A DNA stretch of 64,000 bases. It comes from Paraescarpia echinospica (lineage: Eukaryota > Annelida > Polychaeta > Sabellida > Siboglinidae). Below the pieces are notes generated by a model. That model made no database searches. It saw nothing but the letters and a program-made list of their open reading frames with translations, and was not told the DNA's origin. The stretch lies in the NCBI GenBank assembly GCA_020002185.1, contig CM034541.1:51134562-51198561 (forward strand), in the 5' to 3' direction. Below are positions 13,101 to 28,100 of the stretch, one piece after another (position 1 is the stretch's first letter; each line of letters starts with the position of its first letter). The position numbers and the translations under genes were made by a program.

Positions 13101-16100
13101 TTTGTATTCAGACTTTCAGTGTGTGAGTACTACACATCTTTGCATTCAGTCAGTGTGAATAATACACATCTTTGTATTCAGACTTTCAGTGTGTGAATAC
13201 TACACATCTTTGTATTCAGAGTGTGAGTACTACACATATTTGCATTCAGACACTGTGAATACTACACATCTTTGTATTCAGAGTGTGTACTACACATCTT
13301 TGTATTCAGAGTGTGTACTACACATCTTTGTATTCAGAGTGTGTACTAAACATCTTTGTATTTAGAGTGTGTACTACATACCTTTGTATTCAGTGTGTAC
13401 TACACATATCTGTATTCAGTGTGTGAGTAATACACACCATTTCAATGTGTAAATTGTGATATCGTAACGCTTATTTTAACCACAGTGAACCCACATGACC
13501 CCTCGTACTTACGTTAAGAACAGTTCAAGTTGTTGAATGGGGCCCAAGAATGGCCCAAAACTTCACCAACTAGACACACACACACACACCCGTCCAACCC
13601 TGTTAGATGTATCATGATCCGACTGTAGACCTCTATAAGGCACTCGAGTTCAAGTATACTACCAAATAATGGCCTATTTCTGCAACTAGATGGGCTATTG
13701 ATCAACCTGTCCGAAATACTAGATTGAAATGCGCTTCAAGTCACCACAATGGACTGACTGACATTGCCGGTGAGCACAGTGCAGCTGTGTCAAGTTGCAA
13801 GGGAACAGTAAATTCATCAAACTTTGAAGTTGATTCCAAGATTGTATGAGCCACCTTTACATCAATAGATTTTAAGGTTCAGCTCATATTGTGGGCAGAA
13901 TTTCTGTATTTTAATTATCTGAAACTCGCAAGTTCACTGCAACTAGGTGTATCTGTTTTCTAGGGGTAACTATTGGCCATAATTGTACTATTGTGATAGT
14001 ACTGTGACAGCTACATTACAAATACAACACTTGTTAGAGTGTTGTAACTATTGTGATAGTACTGTGACAGATACATTACAAATACAACACTACCGTTATA
14101 GTGTTGTAACTATTGTGATAGTACTGTGACAGCTACATTACAAATACAACACTATTGTTATAGTGTTGTAACTATTGTGATAGTACTGTGACAGTTATAG
14201 TGTTGTAACTACATTACAACAAATACAACACTATCGTTATAGTGTTGTAACTATTGTGATAGTACTGTGACAGCTACATTACAAATACAACACTATCATT
14301 ATAGTGTTGTAACTATTGTGATAGTACTGTGACAGCTACATTACAAATACAACACTACTGTTATAGTGGTGTAACTATTGTGATAGTACGGTGACAGCTA
14401 CATTACAAATACACTATCGTTATAGTGTTGTAACTATTGTGATAGTACTGTGACAACTACATTACAAATACAACACTATCGTTATAGTGTTGTAACTATT
14501 GTGATAGTACTGTGACAACTACATTACAAATACAACACTATCGTTATAGTGTTGTAACTATTGTGATAGTACTGTGACAGCTAAATTACAAATACAACAC
14601 TATCATTATAGTGTTGTAACTATTGTGATAGTACTATGACAGCTACATTACAAATACAACACTACCGTTATAGTGTTGTAACTATTGTGATAGTACTGTG
14701 ACAGCTACATTACAAACAAAACACTACCGTTATAGTGTTGTAACTATTGTGATAGTACTGTGACAGCTACATTACAAATACAACACTATTGTTATAGTGT
14801 TGTAACTATTGTGATAGTACTGTGACAGCTACATTACAAATACAACACTATTGTTATAGTGTTTTAACTATTGTGATAGTACTGTGACAGCTACATAACA
14901 AATACAAACTACTGTTATAGTGTTGTAACTATTGTGATAGTACTGTGACAGCTACATTACAAATACAACACTACTGTTATAGTGTTGTAACTATTGTGAT
15001 AGTACTGTGACAGCTACATTACAAATACAACACTATTGTGATAGTACTGTGACAGCTACATAACAAATACAACACTACTGTTATAGTGTTGTAACTATTG
15101 TGATAGTACTGTGACAACTACATTACAAATACAACACTACCGTTAGTGTTGTAACTATTGTGATAGTACTGTGACAGCTACATTACAAATACAACACTAT
15201 TGTTATAGTGTTGTAACTATTGTGATAGTACTGTGACAACTACATTACAAATACAACACTACCGTTAGTGTTGTAACTATTGTGATAGTACTGTGACAGC
15301 TACATTATAAATACAACACTATCATTATAGTGTTGTAACTATAGTGATAGTACTGTGACAGCTACATTACAAATACAACACTATTGTTAGTGTTGTAACT
15401 ATTGTGATAGTACTGTGACAGCTATATTAGAAATACAACACTACCGTTATAGTGTTGTAACTATTGTGATAGTACTGTGACAGCTACATTACAAATACAA
15501 CACTATCGTTATAGTGTTGTAACTATTGTGATAGTACTGTGACAGCTACATTACAACTACAACACTATCGTTATAGTGTTGTAACTATTGTGATAGTACT
15601 GTGACAGCTACATTACAAATACAACACTATCGTTATAGTGTTGTAACTATTGTGATAGTACTGTGACAGCTACATTACAAATACAACACTATCGTTAGTG
15701 TTGTAACTATTGTGATAGTACTGTGACAGCTACATTTCAAATACAACACTACCATTAGTGTTGTAACTATCGTGATAGTACTGTGACAACTACATTACAA
15801 ATACAACACTACCGTTATAGTGTTGTAACTATTGTGATAGTATTGTGACAGCTACATTACAAATACAACACTATTGTTATAGTGTTGTAACTATTGTGAT
15901 AGTACTGTGACAGCTACATTACAAATACAACACTATTGTTATAGTGTTGTAACTATTGTGATAGTACTGTGACAGCTACATTACAAATACAACACTATTG
16001 TTATAATGTTGTAGCTATTGTGATAGTACTGTGACAGCTACATTACAAATACAACACTATTGTTATAGTGTTGTAACTATTGTGATAGTACTGTGACAGC

Positions 16101-19100
16101 TACATTACAAATACAACACTATCGTTATAGTGTTGTAACTATTGTGATAGTACTGTGACAACTACATTACAAATACAACACTACCGTTATAGTGTTGTAA
16201 CTATGGTGATAGTACTGTGACAGCTACATTACAAATACAACACTTTTGTTATAGTATTGTAACTATTGTGATAGTACTGTGACAGCTACATTACAAATAC
16301 AACACTATTGTTATAGTGTTGTAACTATTGTGATAGTACTGTGACAACTACATTACAAATACAACACTACCGTTATAGTGTTGTAACTATTGTGATAGTA
16401 CTGTGACAGCTACATTACAAATACAACACCATTGTTACAGTGTTGTAACTATTGTGATAGTACTGTGACAGCTACATTACAAATACAACACTATTGTTAT
16501 AGTGTTTTAACTATTGTGATAGTACTGTGACAGCTACATAACAAATACAACACTACTGTTATAGTGTTGTAACTATTGTGATAGTACTGTGACAGCTACA
16601 TTACAAATACAACACTACTGTTATAGTGTTGTAACTATTGTGATAGTACTGTGACAGCTACATTACAAATACAACACTATTGTGATAGTACTGTGACAGC
16701 TACATAACAAATACAACACTACTGTTATAGTGTTGTAACTATTGTGATAGTACTGTGACAACTACATTACAAATACAACACTACCGTTAGTGTTGTAACT
16801 ATTGTGATAGTACTGTGACAGCTACATTACAAATACAACACTATTGTTATAGTGTTGTAACTATTGTGATAGTACTGTGACAACTACATTACAAATACAA
16901 CACTACCGTTAGTGTTGTAACTATTGTGATAGTACTGTGACAGCTACATTATAAATACAACACTATCATTATAGTGTTGTAACTATAGTGATAGTACTGT
17001 GACAGCTACATTACAAATACAACACTATTGTTAGTGTTGTAACTATTGTGATAGTACTGTGACAGCTATATTAGAAATACAACACTACCGTTATAGTGTT
17101 GTAACTATTGTGATAGTACTGTGACAGCTACATTACAAATACAACACTATCGTTATAGTGTTGTAACTATTGTGATAGTACTGTGACAGCTACATTACAA
17201 ATACAACACTATCGTTATAGTGTTGTAACTATTGTGATAGTACTGTGACAGCTACATTACAAATACAACACTATCGTTATAGTGTTGTAACTATTGTGAT
17301 AGTACTGTGACAGCTACATTACAAATACAACACTATCGTTAGTGTTGTAACTATTGTGATAGTACTGTGACAGCTACATTTCAAATACAACACTACCATT
17401 AGTGTTGTAACTATCGTGATAGTACTGTGACAACTACATTACAAATACAACACTACCGTTATAGTGTTGTAACTATTGTGATAGTATTGTGACAGCTACA
17501 TTAAAAATACAACACTATTGTTATAGTGTTGTAACTATTGTGATTGTACTGTGACAGCTACATTACAAATACAACACTATTGTTATAGTGTTGTAACTAT
17601 TGTGATAGTACTGTGACAGCTACATTACAAATACAACACTATTGTTATAATGTTGTAGCTATTGTGATAGTACTGTGACAGCTACATTACAAATACAACA
17701 CTATTGTTATAGTGTTGTAACTATTGTGATAGTACTGTGACAGCTACATTACAAATACAACACTATCGTTATAGTGTTGTAACTATTGTGATAGTACTGA
17801 CAGCTACATTACAAATACAACACTTTTGTTATAGTATTGTAACTATTGTGATAGTACTGTGACAGCTACATTACAAATACAACACTTTTGTTATAGTATT
17901 GTAACTATTGTGATAGTACTGTGACAGCTACATTACAAATACAACACTATCATATAGTGTTGTAACTATTGTGATAGTACTGTGACAACTACATTACAAA
18001 TACAACACTACCGTTATAGTGTTGTAACTATTGTGATAGTACTGTGACAGCTACATTACAAATACAACACTATTGTTATAGTGTTGTAACTATTGTGATA
18101 GTACTGTGACAGCTACATTACAAATACAACACTATTCCTACAGTGTTGTAACTATTGTGATAGTACTGTGACAGCTACATTACAAATACAACACTATTGT
18201 TATAGTGTTGTAACTATTGTGATAGTACTGTGGCAACTACATTACAAATACAACACTATTGTTATAGTGTTGTAACTATTGTGATAGTACTGTGACAGCT
18301 ACATAACAAATACAACACTACTGTTATAGTGTTGTAACTATTGTGATAGTACTGTGACAGCTACATTACAAATACAACACTACTGTTATAGTGTTGTAAC
18401 TATTGTGATAGTACTGTGACAACTACATTACAAATACAACACTACCGTTAGTGTTGTAACTATTGTGATAGTACTGTGACAACTACATTACAAATACAAC
18501 ACTACCGTTATAGTGTTGTAACTATTGTGATAGTACTGTGACAGCTACATTACAAATACAACACTATCATTATAGTGTTTTAACTATAGTGATAGTACTG
18601 TGACAGCTACATTACAAATACAACACTATTGTTATAGTGTTGTAACTATTGTGATAGTACTGTGACAGCTACATTACAAATACAACACTACCATTAGTGT
18701 TGTAACTATCGTGATAGTACTGTGACAGCTACATTACAAATACAACACTACCGTTATAGTGTTGTAACTATCGTGATAGTATTGCAATTGTCATGGAACA
18801 GCAAACACACAGGAAATGCAGTCCTAAATTATAATTGACGTGTGATGCCATTATGTGGTCTTAGAGGCAGTTGATTCAAAATGATGTATCCGTGAACAAC
18901 GTTACTTTTGACAACTGTTGATGTTACTATTAGGTTGGTAAACAAATAGAATTACAAATTATATTAAAAATGCCTGTTTACAAACACTATTTTGTGTGAC
19001 ACGTAGCATTACTAATATGTGTTAGCCAGTTACTGTTACGATCTATAGTTCACTGAACTACTGACAATGACTACCAGCAGTTAAACTTAATACTGACAGT

Positions 19101-22100
19101 ACACTATCGTCATATCGACTATCAAGATGCATTGATAATTTGATGCATTTTTACACCTCTACAATTAACCAATAAAAAGCCTGAACAATAACATGTGTTG
19201 TTCATTTCCCTTTAAAACTTCAACACTGGAAGAATTCTAATCAACATATTTTGGAATCATTGTGTTGCAATCATTGTGTTGTGATGCATCAAATACTCTG
19301 TAACAGGTACCAGTTTATCCAACTACATCAGTAAATGCAACATATGTCTAAAATGAGCAACTATTTTGTATTCATCTGAGCCTAGCCTACTCACTGTAGG
19401 CCCCACCCTGTCTCCGTAGCACTGTGGTGATGCATGAAACACTTTCTAAGAATGCGAGCAAATGATGATGGAAGAAAAGGAATGACCCCCACAGGATATA
19501 AAGACACCTTCACCAGGGATCTGGAGACTGCCTATATATGAAGCACATTTGCATGTTCTAAAGTTTTGACCTCAAGCAGCTTTCTTAAAGTTGCGTTCTC
19601 TGATCGTCCATCTTTTAAACACAAACTTCCAGTGATTCAACATGCTCATTACACTATATATTACTTTTCTTATCTCCATAAACTTTGTTCACATAAAATG
19701 TGCAATTTTAAGAAAAAATGGTGCAAATGTCCAAAAATGATATCCACATGCCATACAGTCATCATTCCGCTAACTGGACCGGGCGACTGGTCATTTTTGC
19801 AAAATGATAATTTATTGAATAACATCAAATGCAAGTAACATATGAGTGCAAGTACGATCAAATAAGTAAATATTGTTCATGCTGTACATGTTTTCTTAAA
19901 AACAGTTAAAAATGGTACTAGTTTAACTCGGAATGCAACTTTAAACACCAACAATGGCTAATATAGCCATGTGCTTTCATTTGACGTATCGTGAATATTT
20001 ATAACTTAACAGTTTACGACCCAGCAGAGATCTGCATCCCCCCAGTGAATCTACCCAAAGAAATAGAACTGAACATTGGCCCAGCAGCCACATGAAGTGG
20101 GCAGACAGCTTCACACACTGATTTTATATTCCAAGATGTAGTTTGTATTCAGCCAGTGTATTTTGGCAACTTTTTTACAGGATGATTTATCAGGTTGTCA
20201 GATTCCCATTAAATTATTCAATTTGTGATGGTAAATACGCTAGAAAGAAAATATTGAAACTTGCTTGAATTACAACATATTTAATTTAGGTCTATGTAGT
20301 TTAAGTACCTTTAATAGTAGTACCTTGTCATTTATTGAACAATCACACCTGAGTCTGATGGGCATGGACAATATAATTCTAAACAAGTTAGCATCACACA
20401 ACATAGAATAAAAATTACACATTTGCATTACAAAATAGTTAGTATTTAAACAAACATTCAACGATTAATTTATAACCTCTCCAGCCATAAAGAAATTGCT
20501 TTCATTTCAATTAAATACATTGGAACCTCCCTATTAAGGTCAACCTTCAGACTAGTGACCTGAATAGAAGGTGATTATATTAGCAGAATTAATATTGTAT
20601 ACTTTACAATTTGGGGACTGTAACTGTGAAGTGACTGCATTACCATTTTCTAGCATAAATAATTCCTCCCTCACCCCACCCCCACCCCACACCACCCCCA
20701 TGTACCCTGGTTACCAGACAGTACATGTCAAAGATGCCACTGCTCTGAACTACGGTGTAAAAACAAGTAATGACGAGCACAACAGTTGCCATACCTTAGC
20801 AACTACAAAAACAGCATATTCCGTTGCCATGGCGATCCACAAGGAGTCGATCTGGTGGCTTTATAACCAGCGTTAGAAGCCAGCCTTGTTAATACTGCCT
20901 GTCTGTCTGCCCTCAAGCACAGGTTGTTCAACTGTTTACTCAGTAAATACACAGTCAGCAAATGTTAAACTATGTCGGTGTGTAATAAAAAAAATATGGA
21001 TATGTTGAAGTATATCCATTCTACAAAAAATTATAAAAACGTAAATGATAATGATTTTTTGTGATCCTGCCAGTGTGAGATTGTAAATGGATTCCTTTGG
21101 TGCATAAACCCAGGGGCCCACTTAACACATTGCTATCCCTGTGTGTCCATAAACCCAGGGGCCCACTTAACACACTGCTATCCCTGTGTGTCCATAAACC
21201 ATCGGATTCCAATTGCAGTTACAAATACAATTCCCTACCTGCACCTCGAAAATAAAACGTTTTTTCTCTCCAAGGTCTGGGAAATAAACTAAATCCTAGT
21301 AGGCTAGTACCCGTAATATATTAAATGTTTGCATATTTTGAGCACGTTCAGCTGCTCACACATCAGGATGACTCGTGGTTTATAAGTATTACCCGCATCA
21401 TTTTGAAGTCACACTTTGCAGGAAAATGCCTGAATTTTGTCCTCAAAATTACAGAAATATCATCCCAGGACCCAACAGTGAGAGAACATGTGTTACTGGC
21501 TGAGGGAAATACTAGATTGGACAGCCTTATGGGAAGAAACTCAACACAATCCCTGCAATTGTGTAAAATAACACAATTTGCCTACATGCAACAGTTGACG
21601 CTGGGCGTACACTGCTAAACTTTTGTTGCGAGTTGTCTGTTTGATCAACTTAAAGTTGATGAGTCGTGGAATCTACAATGGCCAGCAACTCAACAAAACT
21701 CAAGTCGCGTGTTGATCTGACTGGTACAACAGTTGCTGAACTGATTCATCATTCAGAAATTGAATCACAGCAACAAAAGTTGGGTAATATACGATGGTGT
21801 TAAACAAGACGTTGTCACTGCTTGTTGATCAAACAAACGACTCGCAACAAAAGTTTTGCAGTGAACATACAGCATTGGGCAGCATGATGTAGAATGCACT
21901 GAAGACTCAAGATGCCTTAATTTTGATCCATAGTATAACAACAAATTTGAAATGATACATACATGTGAAAACATAAACATAATCTAGCGGTAATTAACAA
22001 ATACTGAAACAAGTAACACTTACCAAAGCACTTTCTTTGATCAAGAGATCTTTGAGAACCACATCACCTGCAAAATTGAAACCAGTTGTACCACACTTGC

Positions 22101-25100
22101 AAATGGATGTCAGATTTGCTTTAGATGGTCCAAAGTCACACACACATATATATATATATAGTGTATATACAAACAAAATATATGTACAAAACAGTGGAAC
22201 CTTGCTTGTCCCATAGGTCTTGTCTGACATCCCTGCAGATGCACTTTGCACTTTCGGCTCTTGCCTTTTAGCTTGTAAGTTTACCCAGGGAAAGAGAGCA
22301 GAGGCAGAACAACATCAAGGACGCAGGAGAAGGGGAAGGCAATGGCTGAAATGGGAGGATTGTGTGAGGAGGGACATGAGAAGAACAGGGAGGATGAAAG
22401 ATGGCTAGAGGGGGATGCTGACAGCAAGTTATAGAGAGAAAGAACACAGTGAGTGGTTCAACGTATTCACCCTCACCCCTGTGCAGGGAACAAGAGGAAG
22501 AACAGTTAGGCAGATTACGCAAAAGGCACTGTAAGTAGAACACAAGAGTCAGCATTGGCAACTCACACTTATAAATTTACAATAGCAAGATTTACAAAGG
22601 ATTTTACACTGACACTACACTTAGAACATTGACATTTTGACAACTTGAAAAGGGGATGTCACTGTTCAATTATATATAATAACAAGATTAAGTTACCTTA
22701 AATAAACTTTTACATTAACTTCTATTGTTTTACACTGTATTACTTAATTAACACATGAATTGTAATTAGTAATAACAACAAACTGATCATTAACAATTCC
22801 AAAACTCATAAATGAAGTGTCTTTCATTAAGTTTCAAATAAATTGTTTTCAATTGGCCAATTGATGAGCAAAATCTTTTGAACAGATGATTTAGTGAATA
22901 TGTATACCACAAGTTGGCAGAAATGCTTCATTTTATCAGTTTTTACCCTGCTGTGGGTCTTCTCTAGATGAAAGTATTATCATATATATACAGCTGTATA
23001 TATATATGTGAAATTTCTTTCAGGCCATTAATCCACACTGTCATTCATCAAGCAGAATTCAACAAATACCTTAAGATTTACACAAGTCTCAACAAATTCC
23101 TTATGCTACAGAATAAAAAATTAATAGGAAAGTTAACTACCATAGATAATAAATCATACTGTTTAAATAAGGTTGTTTCAAAATTCTACAAAAAAATTAA
23201 AATGTCAACAACATATTACCTAACAATGATTCACTCATCTGCATCATAGAAAATGGCTGTAAATCATTAAACCAAGTTGTATTTAGTACAATGATTTTCA
23301 CTTTCCAGTAAGAGTATAAAACTCACAATTTGCAGACCTATTTGTTACTGGTTTACTTAAAATCACACTATAACTGGAAATTTAGCAAATCTTTGTCAAA
23401 ACTTTTTAAAATAAAATACTATTTATCTCAACAAATCATAATTATACATTACTTTCTAGAAGTATCCCACAATTCCATATTGTAGCATTGTTGATAAGAG
23501 ATTGGAACAAGTGTTGTCTTCAAGGTACACCACTGTATTTTTCTGGAGCACAGTATTTATTTAACACAAAATCAGTACTTCGTTTTACGTATCACGTATA
23601 TAATGCATATATATGGCTTAATAAATTATAATATTTAAGACAAATTTAGAGAAGACACCAAAGATCTCTGAGAAACACCTTGGAGACAATCAGACAGATG
23701 CGAGCCCAATTAACAGGTGCCTGTTCCAGAGGTAAAGAACTTTAGTGGTGAGAACCGGTGAAATGTAGTAATTATTTTACTATTATAAACTTTCAATACA
23801 ATTATTCAGTAATCAACATGTTAGCAGCATACATTGTGCCGAAACAAGATTCTCTCTTAATTTTGTATACGTATATATATATATATGTTTTTAATATAAT
23901 CTTATGATCAAATAAATTATTCTGATTCCGGTAAAGACGAACCTTGCAAATTAAGGTCACCCTAGGAACTGGACAAGTGACCTGAATATTGAGGTGACCA
24001 TATTAGTGGGACTAATTTCCTATACTTTACTGTTACAAAAATATTTTTGACTGTCCCAGTGACCTTAATTGCAAGGTGGCTGTATTACTGACTGTAACCT
24101 ATTGTACTTGGCAAACAAAGCATGGTCGGGGGAAATTGGGAGAACATTCTAAATTACTTGTCTGAATTTGGGATAACAGTTGTCAGACTGGGACAAGTAC
24201 AGACCAGACATCAATGGAGATGTATCAGGAACCACTGCCAATGGACTCTCCCCCAGACCATTAGAGTAAGACCAGATTAGGGTGTCCACCAGATTACACT
24301 GATTAGATTCAAAGGTAACTGTTCCCTAGTGGAATCAGTCCATGGCCTTATATCAAATGGCAGTAAGCCAGTAACAGTGTAATCTCCATGACTGGTGTCT
24401 GGGGACACTTTAATCTTACTAAAGTACTGTTGTGGTAGAAAGAACATGTCACAACTGTTTTCTTTTTCCTTGAAATGACATGTCATTTTAATGGCCAACA
24501 TGCCTATCTGTTATTTTTTACCAGGGAGAAAATAGTTGATGCATTCAAGCGACACAATTAACTGGTTGAAATTTTGGCTCTTTGCAATAATATGACATAG
24601 TGGGAAGTAGATTTGAAAGTAATTTGTTGCTGGAACAAACAGTGTTTGTTTCACCAGAGCTCATATTTGGAAAAAATTGTCAGTATCGATGGCAGCTATA
24701 TAAATGTATACTTCTTGCTGAGATTCAAAGACCAACATTTATATATATATATATATGATTTTATTTAAACTTGGACTACATTGCCATCAAAATAATATAT
24801 TTTCATGATTATGTATGTATCAACTAGTCACTGGAAACAGAAATTATCGCCAGTGAGTTCTGGTCAGAGTTCTTCATTGATTGCGGAAATCCTTGTTATG
24901 TACTGATTGGGCTATGCACACTCTTTAATTAATACCACTCAAATCTGTTACTTCCCTAGAATTACTTGGATGCCACTGATACAACACAATTGCCTAGAAA
25001 ACACCGGTAGGAATTACCAGTTGCTATAGAAACAGCCATACTGGTGAGTAACTAATTTATGCTAGTCACCATGCAAAGACTTGCACTGTTGTGATGAATA

Positions 25101-28100
25101 TATATATATGGCACTGTCTTCAATACTAATGCAGGGTGTGGTCTCCCACCAGCTGCAGATTATCATCCATCTCTAGTCTTAGTGTCAAGTCAATGGATGA
25201 GGTTGTTATCATGTTCTAATCATTGTCACATGACAATAGTTCCAGGAAAATTTCAGCAGAAAATCTTTCCAGAACAGGAGTAGAGACACATAAACCTTTT
25301 TTACACCATAATATCCATAGTAGCAAATCCCATGGAAAAACAAAGAATTAGTGGAGAAACACATGTCTGAACTCTGGTTTCTGGGGGCCAGCTCAAAGTG
25401 CATAACAACCCTACCCAATAGCCACCCCCATGGTAGATGTCAGAGTACTCTAACTCAACTAGGGACACAACATCACAGTCAAAGACACTATGTACAGTGT
25501 TGCACAGAGAAGCCGTTTTTTTATGTTTGTTGTTTTGGGAGCCTCAATGATGGGTGCAGTTGGTGGCCTGACGAGGGTGCAGTTGGAGGCCTGACGAGGG
25601 TGCAGTTGGTGGCCTGACGAGGGTGCAGTTGGAGGCCTGACGAGGGTGCAGTTGGAAGTCTCAGGTCTGACGAGTGTGCAGTTGGAGGTCTGACGAGGGT
25701 GCAGTTGGAGGGTTTTGGGAGCTTGAAAGGGGAGGATGTTATTGATTTTTGGACCCACATCAACACCAGCCTTACCAGAGACTACAGGTAGACAGATGAA
25801 AACAACAATTTACAATTATTTAGTTCTCACGAGAAGGTTACGGAAAGAGTGTTCAACACAAGAACAGCAGACCACTTCATCAACATTCTTATGAGCTCAT
25901 ATTTTAAAGATTTTTTTTTAAGATTTTGCTCTTTAAAGTTGAGTTCACTCCTTAACAGTGACCTTGTATACTGATGACTCTCAACACCAGGAGGCGCCAC
26001 CAGGACACTTTCAGTGGTGTGTCACGGAACTAGTATCATCGTTCATAGGGCAGCAGTTTTTTGCATTTTGAAAGGGCTCCTTCAATTTAATAATGGATTC
26101 TGTTTTATGATGGAGTTTTGGGACATTTTCTGTTGCTGCACCAACTCTCTGGAATATCCTCCCTCTTAGTGTTAGATCAATTTTGCCGTCATTTAAAAAC
26201 TTACCTTCATAACCTTGGGTATCCACCTTAGCTCCCTGGCATACCGATCCATCTGTTGATGACTTTAATATGGCTTATCGATTCCGATACTGACTAACCC
26301 TTTTGTATCAATGCGCCTCTGAGCGTGGTTTCCGAGGATTTAGACACAAAAGAAGTTACCATATTATTAATATTATGAGCTCAGTATTATCTAAGCGAAA
26401 TGGTCCTTTCTTCACTCAGAACACCCATAACCAGATGACTGATGATGTAACTCAGTAGCCATAGAAGAGACACTCTCTTGGAGTAACTGCCAGTACCAAA
26501 CAGTACTATTTTAAAACTGACCTTTTGCCATTTCATGCTCTGCTACAATTTGCTATGCGCCAGTGTGTGCAAGTGTTAACAGTCAGACCAGACCTATCAC
26601 TGATTCACTATGCCATTCTCTAGCCTTACTGATGCCTCAAGCAGTAAGTTTGCCAGTGTTCATGGTTTCTTCTGTGGATCTTACTATTTCTCCTGGTCTT
26701 CTCTAATTACAAATTTACCAATGTAAAATGCTAATACAGCTGTATTAATAAATCATTATAAATGGTATCAAGATTTGATAATTGCATGCCACCAAAATCA
26801 TACGATACAGTGGCAAAGTAGCACAAATACAGTCGCGTCCCGTTATAACGTGGATTCGGTTATAACGCGATCGGTCGTGGACCCCGAATTTCTGCTGCCA
26901 GGGGAAAAATGGGCGCTATGACAAACTATATTGTCATACTGTCAATTGTTTTGTGTGAAGTTTTCCCCGTCTTTGTCCACGACATGTGTATATTGAAAGA
27001 CTAGTTGGCAGACAATAAATTTAACGTTGACGTACAACTGCAACGAATCAAGTGTGAGGCTATCAAAGGTAGGCCTATAAGTTTCTTTGACTATAATTAT
27101 GGTCAATTTTAACTTTAGGAATAGTAAATGTGGAGCATGGTATTGTTTGTTTTGCACCGACATCAAACGAATCGTTTCCAATCTGCTAGTCATGCTCATG
27201 GCTTCTGTGGATCACGATTTTGCCTGGTTTCGGCACCGGGCCGCTTGTAAAGTGCAATTGAAATTCACAAATACGCCTTGCTTAAGAATGGGTTAAATAT
27301 GTTTTAATACAGCTTAGTAGGCAAGATCAGTAAGATAACATTGCGTAACAAATATTAGCTTTTCCCTGCGATGAACACAAAGCTACTGCCTGTACTGGGG
27401 CGCCAAAATATTAATTCGTCAACCGCATATGAATCGTAATATTGTTCGGCACGGTAAATATGCTTTCTAAATTGGTATTTTGATAAATTATTGATTGAAA
27501 GACGAAGTTAAGACAATTGTGAGCGTACTCATAGCTTTAAATCCTTAATCAACTCTAACAAAAGAGTTTGTCAAATCATTTGCGTATTCGGCTGCTGAGT
27601 GCCAGGTCATTATTTTAGATCTTACGTCAGCGGTACCATTCAGTTGACCATGACTTGTTGGTCCGTTGTTTATTTAAAAACGGTACACAATTCATGAATT
27701 ATATTTAGTTCAACATTCAAGTGTTCAACAGTGTATGACATTTAAACAGAATACACATTGACGTTGGTTGGCAGTTTACTAAGCTTTATAAACTGCGTAT
27801 AGATTGCGTGACATGCACACTTTGGCTTCGATGGCGTTCTTCGTGCAGCAGTGGTGTCGGTTGTCGTCGTAGCGCCCCTGACGGCAGATACGGGAACGCG
27901 CCCCGTTTATAACGCGGATTCATTTCGTGGACCCCGACTACCGCGTTATAACAAGGCGCGACTGTAATTGGAAAATGACACATGCCATGTTGAATTACTT
28001 GGACTACTCCACCAGATGTCAAGTATGATTGCAGTGCAGAATATAGATATCATAAAGGTACCTTTTATGTCAATTCATTTCACGCACATTTGATTTTAGC

